Positions 33,848 through 43,963 of a DNA stretch of 55,932 bases are shown here, piece after piece; within the stretch, counting starts at the first letter, position 1; each line of letters begins with the position of its first letter. Source of the stretch: Phycisphaerae bacterium (GTDB lineage: Bacteria; Planctomycetota; Phycisphaerae; UBA1845); assembly GCA_029260115.1 (NCBI GenBank), contig JAJDDW010000083.1, positions 1 through 55,932 on the forward strand, in the 5' to 3' direction. Position numbers and translations under genes: made by a program. The notes beneath the pieces were generated by a model. That model worked only from the letters and a program-made list of their open reading frames with translations. It was not told the origin of the DNA and searched no databases.

Positions 33848-36800
33848 CCACACGACATCAACATGCGCCCGTAATCCACTCTTCATATTCATGGCCTGTT
33901 GTACGTGGGTTATCTGTTTGCAGCCCGTTCGAGCACAAAGCACAAGCCCTACATCACTTCAGGTCATCGTTGTTGACGCCAGCCAGATGGTTATTCTCGA
34001 CGCGAGAGTTGGCCTTCGCTCCCGGGGTGGCCAAACCATAGAACCATTCGAAGTCGCTGGCGGAATGTTTCTGTTCAAATCAATCGAGTCGGGACTAACC
34101 GAGTTATTCGTACAGATGCCTGGTGCATCGCTTGCCGAATTCCCTATCTCTCTTCCACCGTCAACGCACAACGCAATAATCGTAACGGTCGAAGAAGGCT
34201 CAACGTCTGGCGAAATCGTCGACCCCCAAACTTTTCAAGCCATCGCCGAAACGGGACATCGTCTATCACTTTCTACTGGCACGGCTATTTATACAACTCA
34301 GATTGTCGCACCGGATGGTAGCGGCTTAGACAAATCCGCCGTCTCTGGCAACCGAAACGACAACTTAATTGAGTTGAGATTGCCCGATCCTGTGGTCGAC
34401 ACATTTGGGGCATGTTGCGACGACCAAACATTAACATGCGAAGACTGTGTGCTCAGTACAGAGTGCTTCACGAGATTCTCAGCTAATACTACTTGTGATG
34501 CGATGACCCCGCCTTGCGGCGCGATCTTCGGCGCCTGTTGCTCGAACCAAGGTGGCACGTGCATGCAAGACACGCCCGTGGCATGCGCTAACTCTGGCGG
34601 AATTTACGCCGGCGATTTCACTACCTGCTCTGCTGGTGCCTGCGCGTGTATACTCGTCTGCCCTAACGGCGCGACAACAGAATCCGAACCAATCTGCCAC
34701 GATGATTATGAGGACACGATCAATACAGGCTGCAACGATAGTTTCAATGTTCCCACGTTACCTATAGCCCTTAACGGCACGCAGTGCGGAACATCGGGGA
34801 CATTTCTAGCTTCGATTGCATGCTTGATTGATACCGACTGCCCGCAAGGTCGATGCGTCGATGGCTTATGCACCGACGCATTCATAACCCAACGCGACAC
34901 CGACTGGTATGCGTTTACATTAACCGTAGACACGCAATTTTCGGTGCAACTAGAGGCGGAGTTCCCCATAGAAATGTTCGTCTTCGATGCGGCTTCTGGC
35001 TGCGATACATTGTCAACGGCCTTCGATCCCATCTCCGCACCTTCGTGCGGATTAGTAGAACGAAGTGGCTGCCTGCCAGCCGGTGAATACTATATCGCCG
35101 TTGCCCCGCTGGAATTTTCAGGGGTACGCTGCGGTAGCGATTACATACTCACGACATCCGCTTCGCCATGCGCGACAGGGGCATGTTGCACGCGCGATAG
35201 CCTATGCCTGGATGATGTCAACGAATTATCCTGCGCCACATCCCTAGGCCTGTGGCAAGGCGCAGCGACAACATGCATGGCTGCAATTTGTCCATCAACA
35301 CCCAGCAATGACACCTGCAACTTGGCTGAAGCGCTCAGTCCTGGCGACCGAGTCTCAGGCAACAACTTCGCGGCATCGAACGACAACGCACCAACCTGCG
35401 ACGTAGACTCTCCCGGCTCAGGCGTGTGGTATTCCGTCGTTGGCACTGGCAACACGATTTCAATTTCAACCTGCAACCCAGGCACAGACTTTGATACCTC
35501 GCTACAAGTTTTCTGCGACTGCGGTCCTGCAGGATGCGTGGTAGGGAACGATGACGCCCCTAATAACACATGCGATTTTGGCAGCGTGAATATCAAAGCG
35601 GCAACCTCATTTTGTACCATCGCTGGCCACATGTATTTCATCCATGTGGGTGGATTCATCGACGGCAACGGCGTAGCAGCCACGGGAAATTTTGAATTAA
35701 CAATCACTGACGATGCTACGGCTTGCAGTAGCGCCAAGCCCTGCAGCGGCGCTTGTTGCGCCGGCGTAAGTTGCCTTGGCGACATGAGCGATGCTGATTG
35801 CCAAATAAACAACGGCACTTGGTTTCGCGGCGTTAGTTGTAGCCAATTCACCTGCCCAGGCCCGCTGCCTGATACTTGCATCAACGCAACTATGATTTCT
35901 ACGCTGCCATCTAACATCACATTTAACAATAACACCGCACTAGCTGATGGGCTTAGCGGCAGTTGCGACAAGTTTTTTCCCACTTCGTCCGGTCTGATGC
36001 AAAATGACGTTTGGTTTACTTGGCAAGCGGCGCAATCATGCACGGCTTTAGCCAAGGCGACTTCGATTAATGGCGATTACGATCCGATTGTCGTCGTGCG
36101 TGACGCTTGTATCGCGGGCCAAGAAATTGCCTGTCGCGATAGCGGCGATGTCGGCCAACCTGAAACGGCCGCGTGGTCAGCGCTGGCAGGTACGACATAT
36201 TACATTCAGATCGGCGATACTGGCGACTTCGCTGGCGGCGGACTAACGCGATTCACGCTAGATTGCACTAACGCGACTGGCGCCTGTTGTTTTAGCGATG
36301 GCACCTGCTCGATTATCAGTCTAGCGGCTTGCCAATCTTCTTTGGGACAATACCAAGGCGACGGCTCATCTTGTCAGCCAAACACTTGCCCATCGCCGCC
36401 ACCAAACGACAACTGCATCGACGCCATCGGCTCATTGTCGATTCCATCAGATACGATTGGGGCCAACGATTTAGCAAGCGACGACGGCCCGGACTGCATC
36501 GACGGTGCCGGCGCGTTACCTGTTAGCGTATGGTACACTGTCGAGGGAACCGGTGACACAATCAATGCATCCATTTGCGACATCGAAGGCAGTAACGACG
36601 ACACATCCCTCGTTGTCTTTTGCCGCGACTGCGCCAATCCAATATGCGTAGCCTCAAACGAAGACGGATGCGGCAGCGGTGCAGGATTTCGCTCGACAGC
36701 TACATGGTGTTCAACCGCCGGAACCACGTATTGGATTGGCGTTGGTAGCCGATTCGGGGTTGTTGGTGATTTCATACTATCCATGTCGAGTGACGGCGTA

Positions 36801-37955
36801 GCTTGCAACGGCGCTGTCGACTGCGCAGCGCCGCTGACATATTGCGAATCTCGCGCCCAATCATCCGCTGACACCCTATGCGAGGAAGTTGTTTTCAACG
36901 ACTTAACCAATAACACGGCTAATACCTGCGCCGCGTACTCCGATTTCACTGACCTATCAGCCACGCTTACGCTTGGCTCACAGCATGAACTTCGCATCAC
37001 GGCTTCGTCTTGTAACGCTTGTCAGGATAAGTGGGTCAAAGCTTTTATTGACTGGAATCAAGATATGGACTTTGACGATGCTGGCGAACAGATACTTTCG
37101 TCGGATCGAATATCCATGCCATGCCCAGAAACTTATGCCCGTATGGTAACCGTCCCCAATGACGCGACGCTTGGCCTTTCTCGCTTGCGTGTCGTAGTAA
37201 ATGAAAACGGCAACGATGCCTCTACTCAGGCCTGCGGGGTTTACGGATGGGGCGAAACGGAAGACTACGCGGTGTTAGTTAAACAAGCCTCGCCAATTAG
37301 CCTGCCAGGCGGGCCTTGGGACGACAACGATGTGGACGGTATTCCAAATTTTTGTGACAACTGCAATGACAACGCCAACGAAGATCAAGCGGATGCCGAT
37401 GTGGATGGCTTCGGAGATGTTTGTGACAACTGCCCTACGCTATCAAACGATACACAGGATGATACAGATAACGATAGCGTCGGCGACCTGTGTGACAATT
37501 GCCCGATAGCCAACAATACGTCACAAGTTGATTTTGATAATGACGACGTCGGCGATGCTTGCGACAATTGCATCTTTAGAAGTAATCCGATGCAAACCGA
37601 CGCTGACAATGACGGCGTGGGTGACGCCTGCGACAATTGCCCAGACGATTACAATCCCGATCAACTAGACAGCGACAACGACGGCGTAGCTGATGCCTGC
37701 GACGGATGCCCCGCTGACACAGCCAAGACCAGCCCGGGGTTGTGCGGCTGCGGCGTAAGCGATTTCGGCGATTCGGATTGGGACGGCGTACCAGACTGCG
37801 TGGATCGATGCCCCGGCGGTGATGATGCAATCTTCGGCGATTGCGACATCGCGATTCCAGCAGTTTCACAATGGGGCTTGCTCATACTCACGCTTACGTT
37901 GTTGGTACTCGCTAAGATCATGATGTCTGGCAGGTATCGCCTTAAAGAGGCCTGA
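33840..37955 (+). CDS. Giant secreted Cys-rich repeat protein with GEVED, thrombospondin-3 repeats and IPTL-CTERM-like tail
   Basis: 1371 residues from a GTG start. A signal peptide ends near residue 33 (P-V-R-A-Q). Residues about 40-125 look like a carboxypeptidase-regulatory-like beta-sandwich. Then come five Cys-rich G-A-C-C repeats, alternating with PPC-like beta domains (N-D-N-C/N-D-T-C starts, V-W-Y-T-V-E-G-T-G-D). A GEVED-type domain at about 1000-1155 has F-I-D-W-N-Q-D and G-E-T-E-D-Y. Thrombospondin type 3 calcium repeats (D-N-D-G-V-G-D-A-C-D-N-C) fill about 1165-1300. The C-terminus has I-P-A-V-S-Q-W-G-L, a hydrophobic helix and a basic end, which fits the IPTL-CTERM sorting signal handled by an exosortase-like system. 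It is probably displayed on the cell surface. Substrate or partner unknown. Confidence 0.85.
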   Translation: MTNHTTSTCARNPLFIFMACCTWVICLQPVRAQSTSPTSLQVIVVDASQMVILDARVGLRSRGGQTIEPFEVAGGMFLFKSIESGLTELFVQMPGASLAEFPISLPPSTHNAIIVTVEEGSTSGEIVDPQTFQAIAETGHRLSLSTGTAIYTTQIVAPDGSGLDKSAVSGNRNDNLIELRLPDPVVDTFGACCDDQTLTCEDCVLSTECFTRFSANTTCDAMTPPCGAIFGACCSNQGGTCMQDTPVACANSGGIYAGDFTTCSAGACACILVCPNGATTESEPICHDDYEDTINTGCNDSFNVPTLPIALNGTQCGTSGTFLASIACLIDTDCPQGRCVDGLCTDAFITQRDTDWYAFTLTVDTQFSVQLEAEFPIEMFVFDAASGCDTLSTAFDPISAPSCGLVERSGCLPAGEYYIAVAPLEFSGVRCGSDYILTTSASPCATGACCTRDSLCLDDVNELSCATSLGLWQGAATTCMAAICPSTPSNDTCNLAEALSPGDRVSGNNFAASNDNAPTCDVDSPGSGVWYSVVGTGNTISISTCNPGTDFDTSLQVFCDCGPAGCVVGNDDAPNNTCDFGSVNIKAATSFCTIAGHMYFIHVGGFIDGNGVAATGNFELTITDDATACSSAKPCSGACCAGVSCLGDMSDADCQINNGTWFRGVSCSQFTCPGPLPDTCINATMISTLPSNITFNNNTALADGLSGSCDKFFPTSSGLMQNDVWFTWQAAQSCTALAKATSINGDYDPIVVVRDACIAGQEIACRDSGDVGQPETAAWSALAGTTYYIQIGDTGDFAGGGLTRFTLDCTNATGACCFSDGTCSIISLAACQSSLGQYQGDGSSCQPNTCPSPPPNDNCIDAIGSLSIPSDTIGANDLASDDGPDCIDGAGALPVSVWYTVEGTGDTINASICDIEGSNDDTSLVVFCRDCANPICVASNEDGCGSGAGFRSTATWCSTAGTTYWIGVGSRFGVVGDFILSMSSDGVACNGAVDCAAPLTYCESRAQSSADTLCEEVVFNDLTNNTANTCAAYSDFTDLSATLTLGSQHELRITASSCNACQDKWVKAFIDWNQDMDFDDAGEQILSSDRISMPCPETYARMVTVPNDATLGLSRLRVVVNENGNDASTQACGVYGWGETEDYAVLVKQASPISLPGGPWDDNDVDGIPNFCDNCNDNANEDQADADVDGFGDVCDNCPTLSNDTQDDTDNDSVGDLCDNCPIANNTSQVDFDNDDVGDACDNCIFRSNPMQTDADNDGVGDACDNCPDDYNPDQLDSDNDGVADACDGCPADTAKTSPGLCGCGVSDFGDSDWDGVPDCVDRCPGGDDAIFGDCDIAIPAVSQWGLLILTLTLLVLAKIMMSGRYRLKEA

Positions 37956-37971
37956 CCTTCGACTGTCATCA

Positions 37972-39618
37972 TTAGGCACTCGCTTTTTGACCCAGCGAAG
38001 CCGACATGGCCCGAACCGTATCCTCAATGCGTTCATCAAACTCGTGACGACCGCGTGCTATAAGCTGCCGTAATGCGGCGACCGCTTCCGGATCAAACTG
38101 CGACTTGGCCAGCCGATGCAACTCCTCCATCGCTTCGTTGATCGAACATCGCTCACGATATACGCGATCGGTCGTCATCGCATCAAAGGCGTCAGCCACG
38201 AGGAGTATACGTGAACCAATAGGAATCTCATCGCCAGCCAATCCCACCGGATTGCCCGAACCATCATAATATTCTCGCTGATGTCGAATGATTTGCACTT
38301 CCGCGCCAAGAATTCGCAGATGCTCGATCATACGTGTACCGATGATCGGCGCTTGATCCAACACCATGCGCTCTAAATGTGTGAGTGCATCCGGCTTGAA
38401 TAAGATATGATCCGAAACACCAATCTTGCCAATATCATGAAGCAATGCCGCATTATACACGCTTTGGATCAGCGCCTGACTACAACCTAAATGTTCGGCT
38501 ATTTGTCGGGCGTAAACTGCAACATTTTTCGCGTGAATAGCCGTTCGTGGGTCTTTCTCTTTTAGGGCTTGCCACAGTGCCGAAACACACTGTGAATATA
38601 CATCTTGCGAACGGACACTAAGAGATTGCACGCGCCGCCGTAACCATTCTACTTCATTTGTCTCGTTCGCATAAACAAGCTCTTGGGTATTCTCCACGTC
38701 AGTCGCACACACCGAACGATTTCTTCCACTGCGCTTGGCGATGTATAACATGCGATCAGCTAGGTCCACGAGGTCTGCAGCCGAGGATACGCGTGAGTCG
38801 TCGGCATCAGAAACGCCAAATGAAGCAGTGACTGCATAATGACATAGTTCGTCAACTTCCAGGTTTTCTCCCAAAGATTCTCGGATGCGCTCAGCGACCA
38901 CGCGTGCATCAGCGCATGTCGCTTCGGGGAGTATAATAGCAAACTCCTCTCCGCCGAACCGCGAAACAATGTCAATCTCACGCACACAGCGTCGCAACAC
39001 CTGCGACACTTCAATCAACGCCCGATTGCCAGCCAAATGACCAAACGTATCATTGACCGCCTTAAAATGGTCGAGGTCCACCATAATCATAGCTACGGAA
39101 TGCCCGAATCGCCGCGACCTCAACATTTCACTATCGAGCAATCGATTGAAATGGTCGTGATTGTATAAACCGGTCAATCCGTCGGTAATCGCAGCTTGAG
39201 AAAGTCGATGGTGCATCCGCCACATACGAATGCCCACACGAACACGAGCCACGAGTTCGTGGATACAACCGGTTTGATCAAAGAAATCGTCTGCTCCAGC
39301 ATTGAGCAATCGCGTGGATAAGCCCTTGTTGGCCTGCGTACTTTTCACAATGACATAGGTTGACGAAAAAGCCGCTTCGCCGTGAATGTGTGCACACAGA
39401 TCAGCCCCATCTGCCTCACGAAACTCATGCCCACATAACACTACCTTCGGACGATATCGCCGCAGAGATTCAATCCCTGAAGCGATATCATTCGCGCAGG
39501 CTACGCGCAGACCCGCACGATCTAATACGTAGGCATACAGCGCTCGTTGGTCCTTATCTTCCTCGACCACGAGTACATCAATGTTATCTTGTTCGTCCAA
39601 AAAATTCCCTAATCCCAT
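37972..39618 (-). CDS. Pseudo-receiver/GGDEF/HD-GYP cyclic-di-GMP protein
   Basis: 548 residues from the ATG at 39618, with GGGGGAG about 8 bases upstream. The receiver domain (residues 12-130) seems to lack the phosphoacceptor Asp: the usual L-x-D is L-C-G. The GGDEF domain has F-G-G-E-E-F and an inhibitory-site R-E-I-D five residues before it, so it should make c-di-GMP with feedback control. The C-terminal HD-GYP domain has L-L-H-D-I-G-K-I-G and H-Q-R-E with D-G-S-G-N-P, where GYP is changed to GNP, so the phosphodiesterase may be altered. Having both activities in one chain suggests a bifunctional or switched enzyme. It converges with the large repeat-protein gene. Confidence 0.9.
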   Translation of the reverse strand: MGLGNFLDEQDNIDVLVVEEDKDQRALYAYVLDRAGLRVACANDIASGIESLRRYRPKVVLCGHEFREADGADLCAHIHGEAAFSSTYVIVKSTQANKGLSTRLLNAGADDFFDQTGCIHELVARVRVGIRMWRMHHRLSQAAITDGLTGLYNHDHFNRLLDSEMLRSRRFGHSVAMIMVDLDHFKAVNDTFGHLAGNRALIEVSQVLRRCVREIDIVSRFGGEEFAIILPEATCADARVVAERIRESLGENLEVDELCHYAVTASFGVSDADDSRVSSAADLVDLADRMLYIAKRSGRNRSVCATDVENTQELVYANETNEVEWLRRRVQSLSVRSQDVYSQCVSALWQALKEKDPRTAIHAKNVAVYARQIAEHLGCSQALIQSVYNAALLHDIGKIGVSDHILFKPDALTHLERMVLDQAPIIGTRMIEHLRILGAEVQIIRHQREYYDGSGNPVGLAGDEIPIGSRILLVADAFDAMTTDRVYRERCSINEAMEELHRLAKSQFDPEAVAALRQLIARGRHEFDERIEDTVRAMSASLGQKASA

Positions 39619-39959
39619 GTGCACTCCCCCCACCGACTGAGCAGTGGCATTATAATGCACATCATCCAATTCCCTCAGATTGCATGTTCGCATTCAACTA
39701 AATTCTACATTATGACATGGCGTAATTAGCAGCTTAGGTATACGAATCGGACCTACTTTTTGTATGGATAACAGGGCGCGAATTTCGGACGTCATCTTGC
39801 ATGAACATGTGCAAGGAATAGCGACACTGGCTAAATAATAGATGCGGAGGCACTCGATAGGTGGCTACGGGACGAAATAGCTTTTCGCCGTCTTATTAAG
39901 GTCTAAACAAAACGAACCTACTAACAGCATCGATCGACCTGAGGCTGGCCGCGAATCGT

Positions 39960-40571
39960 CTACTTTAATTCGACGTCCCAATAAGCGATGTCTAAGAACT
40001 GCTTCCAGGAGGCATACCGCTCGTCCGTGAGCTTAATCTGCAACATCGGATTACGCCTCGGTTTGACGGGTACGCGGATAAGACGAATATGAGCTTGCGC
40101 AGGTGTGCGTCCGCCTTTACGAACGTTACATCGAATGCACGCACACACGATATTGTCCCACGTACTACGCCCGCCTTGTGAACGGGGAATGACGTGATCA
40201 AAACTCAATTCCGTCGTGACAAACTTTTTACCGCAATACTGGCAGGTATTCGCATCTCTTGCGAAAATGTTTCGGCGATTGAACTTCACTTCTAGTTTCG
40301 GCAATTTTGAAAATGTCAGCACCCGCACGATACGCGGCACAGCCAAGTCGAATCGCACGGTTTTCACCCATTCGTGCCCCTGCTCATCCAGCTGTCGATG
40401 CATAGCACTAACCTCAGCCCAGTCCTTAAAATCATAGGAAAGGTATTGACCGTTCTCAACGTGAACGACTTCAGCTACGGGTTTACGTTGCTTATCCTGT
40501 TTGAAAAGAAGGGCGAATGCACGCCGAGCGCTAACCACACGAAGGGCCATGTAATGCGCATTGAGCAACAA
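39960..40571 (-). CDS. HNH endonuclease-domain protein
   Basis: 203 residues from a TTG start. The opening L-L-N-A-H-Y-M-A-L-R-V-V-S-A-R-R-A-F is typical of this chromosomal HNH family. The zinc and catalytic part has C-Q-Y-C, D-H-V-I-P-R-S-Q-G-G, W-D-N-I-V and C-I-R-C-N-x2-K. This family is widespread as a single-copy gene without a linked restriction system. Its role is uncertain, perhaps DNA repair or recombination. No mobile element or group II intron is seen around it. Confidence 0.88.
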   Translation of the reverse strand: MLLNAHYMALRVVSARRAFALLFKQDKQRKPVAEVVHVENGQYLSYDFKDWAEVSAMHRQLDEQGHEWVKTVRFDLAVPRIVRVLTFSKLPKLEVKFNRRNIFARDANTCQYCGKKFVTTELSFDHVIPRSQGGRSTWDNIVCACIRCNVRKGGRTPAQAHIRLIRVPVKPRRNPMLQIKLTDERYASWKQFLDIAYWDVELK

Positions 40572-40822
40572 GACATTGCTATCAAGACAAGATCGACCTA
40601 GGTTTGCGGGCGCTACAGCGAAGACATTACCTCCTCGATTTTCCGGCTCATACGCTGGGCGATTTGATCTCTACAAAGCCAAGGCGCATGAGGACTCTAC
40701 CTCGATTCTAGCAGGCCTTGCCCCTTTTCTCAATAAAAATCCGGCACTTACGCATATGTTAGGCAGTCTTGGCCTTTATCGACTTGACCAACTCACGGTA
40801 TAAACACTATCGTAGACTCCTA

Positions 40823-41908
40823 ATGGCCGTTAGAAACGATCGAAAACCACATTTAGTCACAGGTGGCACGGGCCTACTTGGTAGCCATATCGTCGAGCAA
40901 CTACGGCGTAAAGGACTGCCTGTGCGCGTGCTATGCAGGCCAGGTAGTGATACTTCTTTTCTTCAATCGGTCGGAGCTAGCGTCGTCGAGGGCGACATAA
41001 CAAACGCGTCATCACTGCGACATGCCTGCCAGGACGTCGACACCGTTTTTCACGCCGCAGCTAGGGTTGGCGATTGGGGGCCTTGGTCCGAATTCGTCAT
41101 GATTTCCATCGACGGCACGCAGCATCTTCTCGAAGCCGCAGCCGGTGCCCAAGTGCGACGATTCATTCACATTAGCTCCATCAGCGCATATGGCCACGTG
41201 AACGGACGAGGATTAGTGCTCGACGAGAAAGCCCCGCTCGGTGTAAATCTATCTCGTTGGAGCTATTACAGTAGAGCAAAAGTCGCGGCTGAGCATTTGG
41301 TTTGGCAAATGCACAAAGCCGTACAATTACCCGTCACGGTGATTCGACCAAGCTGGCTATATGGACCTCGCGACCGAGCGTCGATGGCTCGACTTTGCGA
41401 GTCCATAAGAAAACGCAAACTAAAGCTCATTGGCAACGGTGAGAATCGGCTGAATTTGGTTCATGCCGCAAACGTAGCGGAAGCAGCCATCATGGCTGCC
41501 CAATGCGATAAAGCCAATGGTCAGGCTTACAACGTTTGCCACGACGGTAGCATCTCCCAACGTGAATACTTCAATCGAATCGCCGCTCAACTGGGAGAGC
41601 CGGAGGTCACCGCAAGCATCCCATATGGTCTAGCGAAATCGCTCGCCTTTGTCCTGGAGTGTATTGGCCATCTCACTAAGTCCAAGAAGGCGCCACTGGT
41701 TACCCGATACGCACTATGGCTAATGGGCAGACAATGCTTCTTCGAATGTGAGAAAATAAAGAATCAGCTCGGATGGCAACCCACCATTGGCTACGAACAA
41801 GGCATCGCCGACGCCGTCGAAGACTATCTCACCTGCGGCGGGCCTCGCTCTAAAGGCAAGTCTGCCATTCAACCTGCGTCACAAACCCCCAGCAAAGAAA
41901 CCGTGTAG
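40823..41908 (+). CDS. Extended SDR, NAD-dependent epimerase/3beta-hydroxysteroid-dehydrogenase-like
   Basis: 361 residues from the ATG at 40823; a TTG at 40769 is weaker. The N-terminal NAD(P) site is T-G-G-T-G-L-L-G-S-H. D-I-T-N and the catalytic Y-x3-K (Y-S-R-A-K) with upstream Ser residues (H-I-S-S-I-S-A-Y-G) are present. The sequence resembles sterol/hopanoid C4-type 3beta-HSD dehydrogenases as well as nucleotide-sugar epimerases. No sugar or sterol genes adjoin it, although a cyclase-like gene lies 30 kb away. Substrate unknown. Confidence 0.82.
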   Translation: MAVRNDRKPHLVTGGTGLLGSHIVEQLRRKGLPVRVLCRPGSDTSFLQSVGASVVEGDITNASSLRHACQDVDTVFHAAARVGDWGPWSEFVMISIDGTQHLLEAAAGAQVRRFIHISSISAYGHVNGRGLVLDEKAPLGVNLSRWSYYSRAKVAAEHLVWQMHKAVQLPVTVIRPSWLYGPRDRASMARLCESIRKRKLKLIGNGENRLNLVHAANVAEAAIMAAQCDKANGQAYNVCHDGSISQREYFNRIAAQLGEPEVTASIPYGLAKSLAFVLECIGHLTKSKKAPLVTRYALWLMGRQCFFECEKIKNQLGWQPTIGYEQGIADAVEDYLTCGGPRSKGKSAIQPASQTPSKETV

Positions 41909-42219
41909 CCCTCGCCTACAATGGGCCATCCTAAGGCACCAGGGACAAAACTTTGACTATATTCTCATGAATCGGGCGAAAACCCGTATGCTTCCTCGCT
42001 ACCGGCTTGGCTTTACGGCGTTTTTTCTGATCCAACTACACCCCGATCGTCGATACCAGCCATAAGTTTCGGCTTTTTGAGCGCACAGCTATCAAGTGTA
42101 GCGGCCATATGTCAGCTAAGTCTGGGAGAGATTCTGCCAGTCACTGCAATTGAATACGCCCCCGCGCTAGCCATGGTCCTCGCACTCTCAGCGGTGCGAC
42201 TTACAACGGAGACTCCGAT
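41909..42219. other. Intergenic region, possible weak terminator
   Basis: 311 bases. CGGG...CCCG forms a 4-bp hairpin near 41980. A T6 run near 42022 follows a poor CCG/CGG stem, which may end the SDR transcript. Nothing else is supported. Confidence 0.3.
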
Positions 42220-42702
42220 ATGTCTCGACGTCGTCGAAAAAACAAGAACGGGCTTGCCGGCAAAGAACGAAATGTTTACAAGCAGCGGCGCGAAGTGGCT
42301 GCGCAAACCCAACGATCGGTCGAGGAATTCCACTTCGATTTCGATGAGAAGCCTGACGTTTCTCTTGGAGTGCCAATTCGCTTTCGTAATGATTTTCTCC
42401 CCTCAGCCGAGCCTGATGTTGCGACGACAACCCGGCCTCAAACTTCGTCCGACGATAATCAATTGACTTTTCCAGTATCAGAAACTGTACCGGCTGTGAT
42501 GCGCATCGTGAAAGATGACGATCAAAGACCTGCTCAGACGACCACAAGTCGACGGCAAGTCATCCAACGCAATCTCAGCAGCTTAAAGGCTAAGTCTGCA
42601 GATAGGCCTAGCACATTCACCTGGCGCGGGTACTTACAGGGTTGTGCGTGGGGCGGCGCAGTCGCAGCTATGATTTTAGTAGCCTTGCGAATCGCAAGTT
42701 AG
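42220..42702 (+). CDS. Small hypothetical protein with C-terminal membrane anchor
   Basis: 160 residues. GGAG lies about 8 bases before the ATG. The N-terminus is strongly basic (S-R-R-R-R-K-N-K-N), the middle is polar and low in hydrophobics, and one hydrophobic helix sits at residues 136-156, so the C-terminus is membrane anchored. No known domain recognised. It is not linked to a neighbour by spacing. Coding status rests on the ribosome site and the layout. Confidence 0.55.
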   Translation: MSRRRRKNKNGLAGKERNVYKQRREVAAQTQRSVEEFHFDFDEKPDVSLGVPIRFRNDFLPSAEPDVATTTRPQTSSDDNQLTFPVSETVPAVMRIVKDDDQRPAQTTTSRRQVIQRNLSSLKAKSADRPSTFTWRGYLQGCAWGGAVAAMILVALRIAS

Positions 42703-42787
42703 CACCAATCCGCGAACAGCAGAATACTGATATCGCTATAGACGAGCAATTCCGCTTTGAGTTTGTCAGGCTAGGTCTTGATCTAAG

Positions 42788-43882
42788 CTAGATGTTTTGA
42801 AGACGCTGCTCTTTATCGTGGGTCTGCAAGGCGTCGATAAGCTGGTCTAGTTCGCCTTGAATCACTTTATCCAACGAGTGCAGGTCTAACCGAATGCGAT
42901 GATCGGTCAGGCGATTCTGAGGGAAGTTGTAGGTACGAATCCGTTGCGAACGGTCTCCACTGCCTACCATTGTTTTTCGAGCGGCGGACCTTTCGTCATC
43001 ACCAATTTTTTGAAAATGATCGAATAGTCGTGTCTTCATTATGCGACGCGCTTTAGATCGGTTTTTATGCTGGCTTTTATCATCCCGCATCGAGACCGTA
43101 ATGCCCGTCTCCTTATGTTGCAGTTTGATAGCGGAGGAAACTTTGTTGACGTTTTGCCCGCCAGGCCCTCCCGCCCGCGAGACAAACTCTTCAACATCTT
43201 TGTCCCAGTCGACGGTAATGTTGATCTCTTCCGGCTCAGGCAGCACGGCCACCGTCGCAGCGGACGTATGAATGCGACCCTGCGTTTCGGTATCAGGCAC
43301 GCGCTGGACGCGATGCCCCCCGCTTTCATAGCCTAGGTAGCGGTATACTTCCTCACCTTTGATACTCAACACAATATCCTTGAATCCGCCCACATCGGAG
43401 CCGCTAATGTCTAGCACTTCGATCGTGTACTTTTTCTTTTCGCAATACCGCTGATACATTTGGAATAAATCGCGGGCAAATAGCGCGGCTTCATCGCCAC
43501 CTGTACCTGCTCGAATTTCCATGATGATCGAATTGATAGCCGCATCGTCGTCAGTGACAATCAGGCTCTTTAGCGTTTCAAGCAATTCATCGTATTTCGA
43601 GGATAATTCATCGGCCTCCATCGAAGCCATTTCGCGAAGATCGTCATCCTGCGATTTATCCAGCGTGATGGCCTGAGCATCTGTCAGTTCGTCACGTATT
43701 TTACTTAGCTGCCTGTAAGGATCGACCAACCGACGAAGCCGCCCCAGTTCCTTAGTAATGCTCACAAGCTTGATGGGATCTGCCGAGACTTCCGGGTCGC
43801 AGAGTTGTTCGTTTAGACCATCAGATCGTGAGGATAATTCCTCTAACCGCGTGAGCAGCCTCTCATCAACTTCTACAGCCAT
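42788..43882 (-). CDS. prfA: Peptide chain release factor 1
   Basis: 364 residues, standard length. The hydrolysis motif G-G-Q is in R-A-G-G-P-G-G-Q-N-V-N-K. The stop-codon recognition loop has P-D-T (R-V-P-D-T-E-T-Q-G-R), fitting the P-x-T tripeptide of RF1 (UAA/UAG) rather than the SPF of RF2. It is encoded downstream of rpmE in the same direction, a common bacterial order. A terminator stands between them, so it may have its own promoter or be reached by read-through. Confidence 0.95.
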   Translation of the reverse strand: MAVEVDERLLTRLEELSSRSDGLNEQLCDPEVSADPIKLVSITKELGRLRRLVDPYRQLSKIRDELTDAQAITLDKSQDDDLREMASMEADELSSKYDELLETLKSLIVTDDDAAINSIIMEIRAGTGGDEAALFARDLFQMYQRYCEKKKYTIEVLDISGSDVGGFKDIVLSIKGEEVYRYLGYESGGHRVQRVPDTETQGRIHTSAATVAVLPEPEEINITVDWDKDVEEFVSRAGGPGGQNVNKVSSAIKLQHKETGITVSMRDDKSQHKNRSKARRIMKTRLFDHFQKIGDDERSAARKTMVGSGDRSQRIRTYNFPQNRLTDHRIRLDLHSLDKVIQGELDQLIDALQTHDKEQRLQNI

Positions 43883-43963
43883 AGCAAGAAATCCCAGGAA
43901 TGAATTTAACTACCGACAGTGACAGCACGAAATAAAACTAGATTGTCCAGGCGAGGCATCGAT

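Noticed and set aside
40561..40803. 80-codon frame between the HNH and SDR genes
   Set aside because: No domain and no clear ribosome site. It overlaps the start of the divergent HNH gene, so it is most likely not coding.
42077..42466. Rightward open frame of 129 codons overlapping the 42220 gene
   Set aside because: It is in another frame from the 42220-42702 gene, which has a good ribosome site and a coherent basic N-terminus and membrane anchor.
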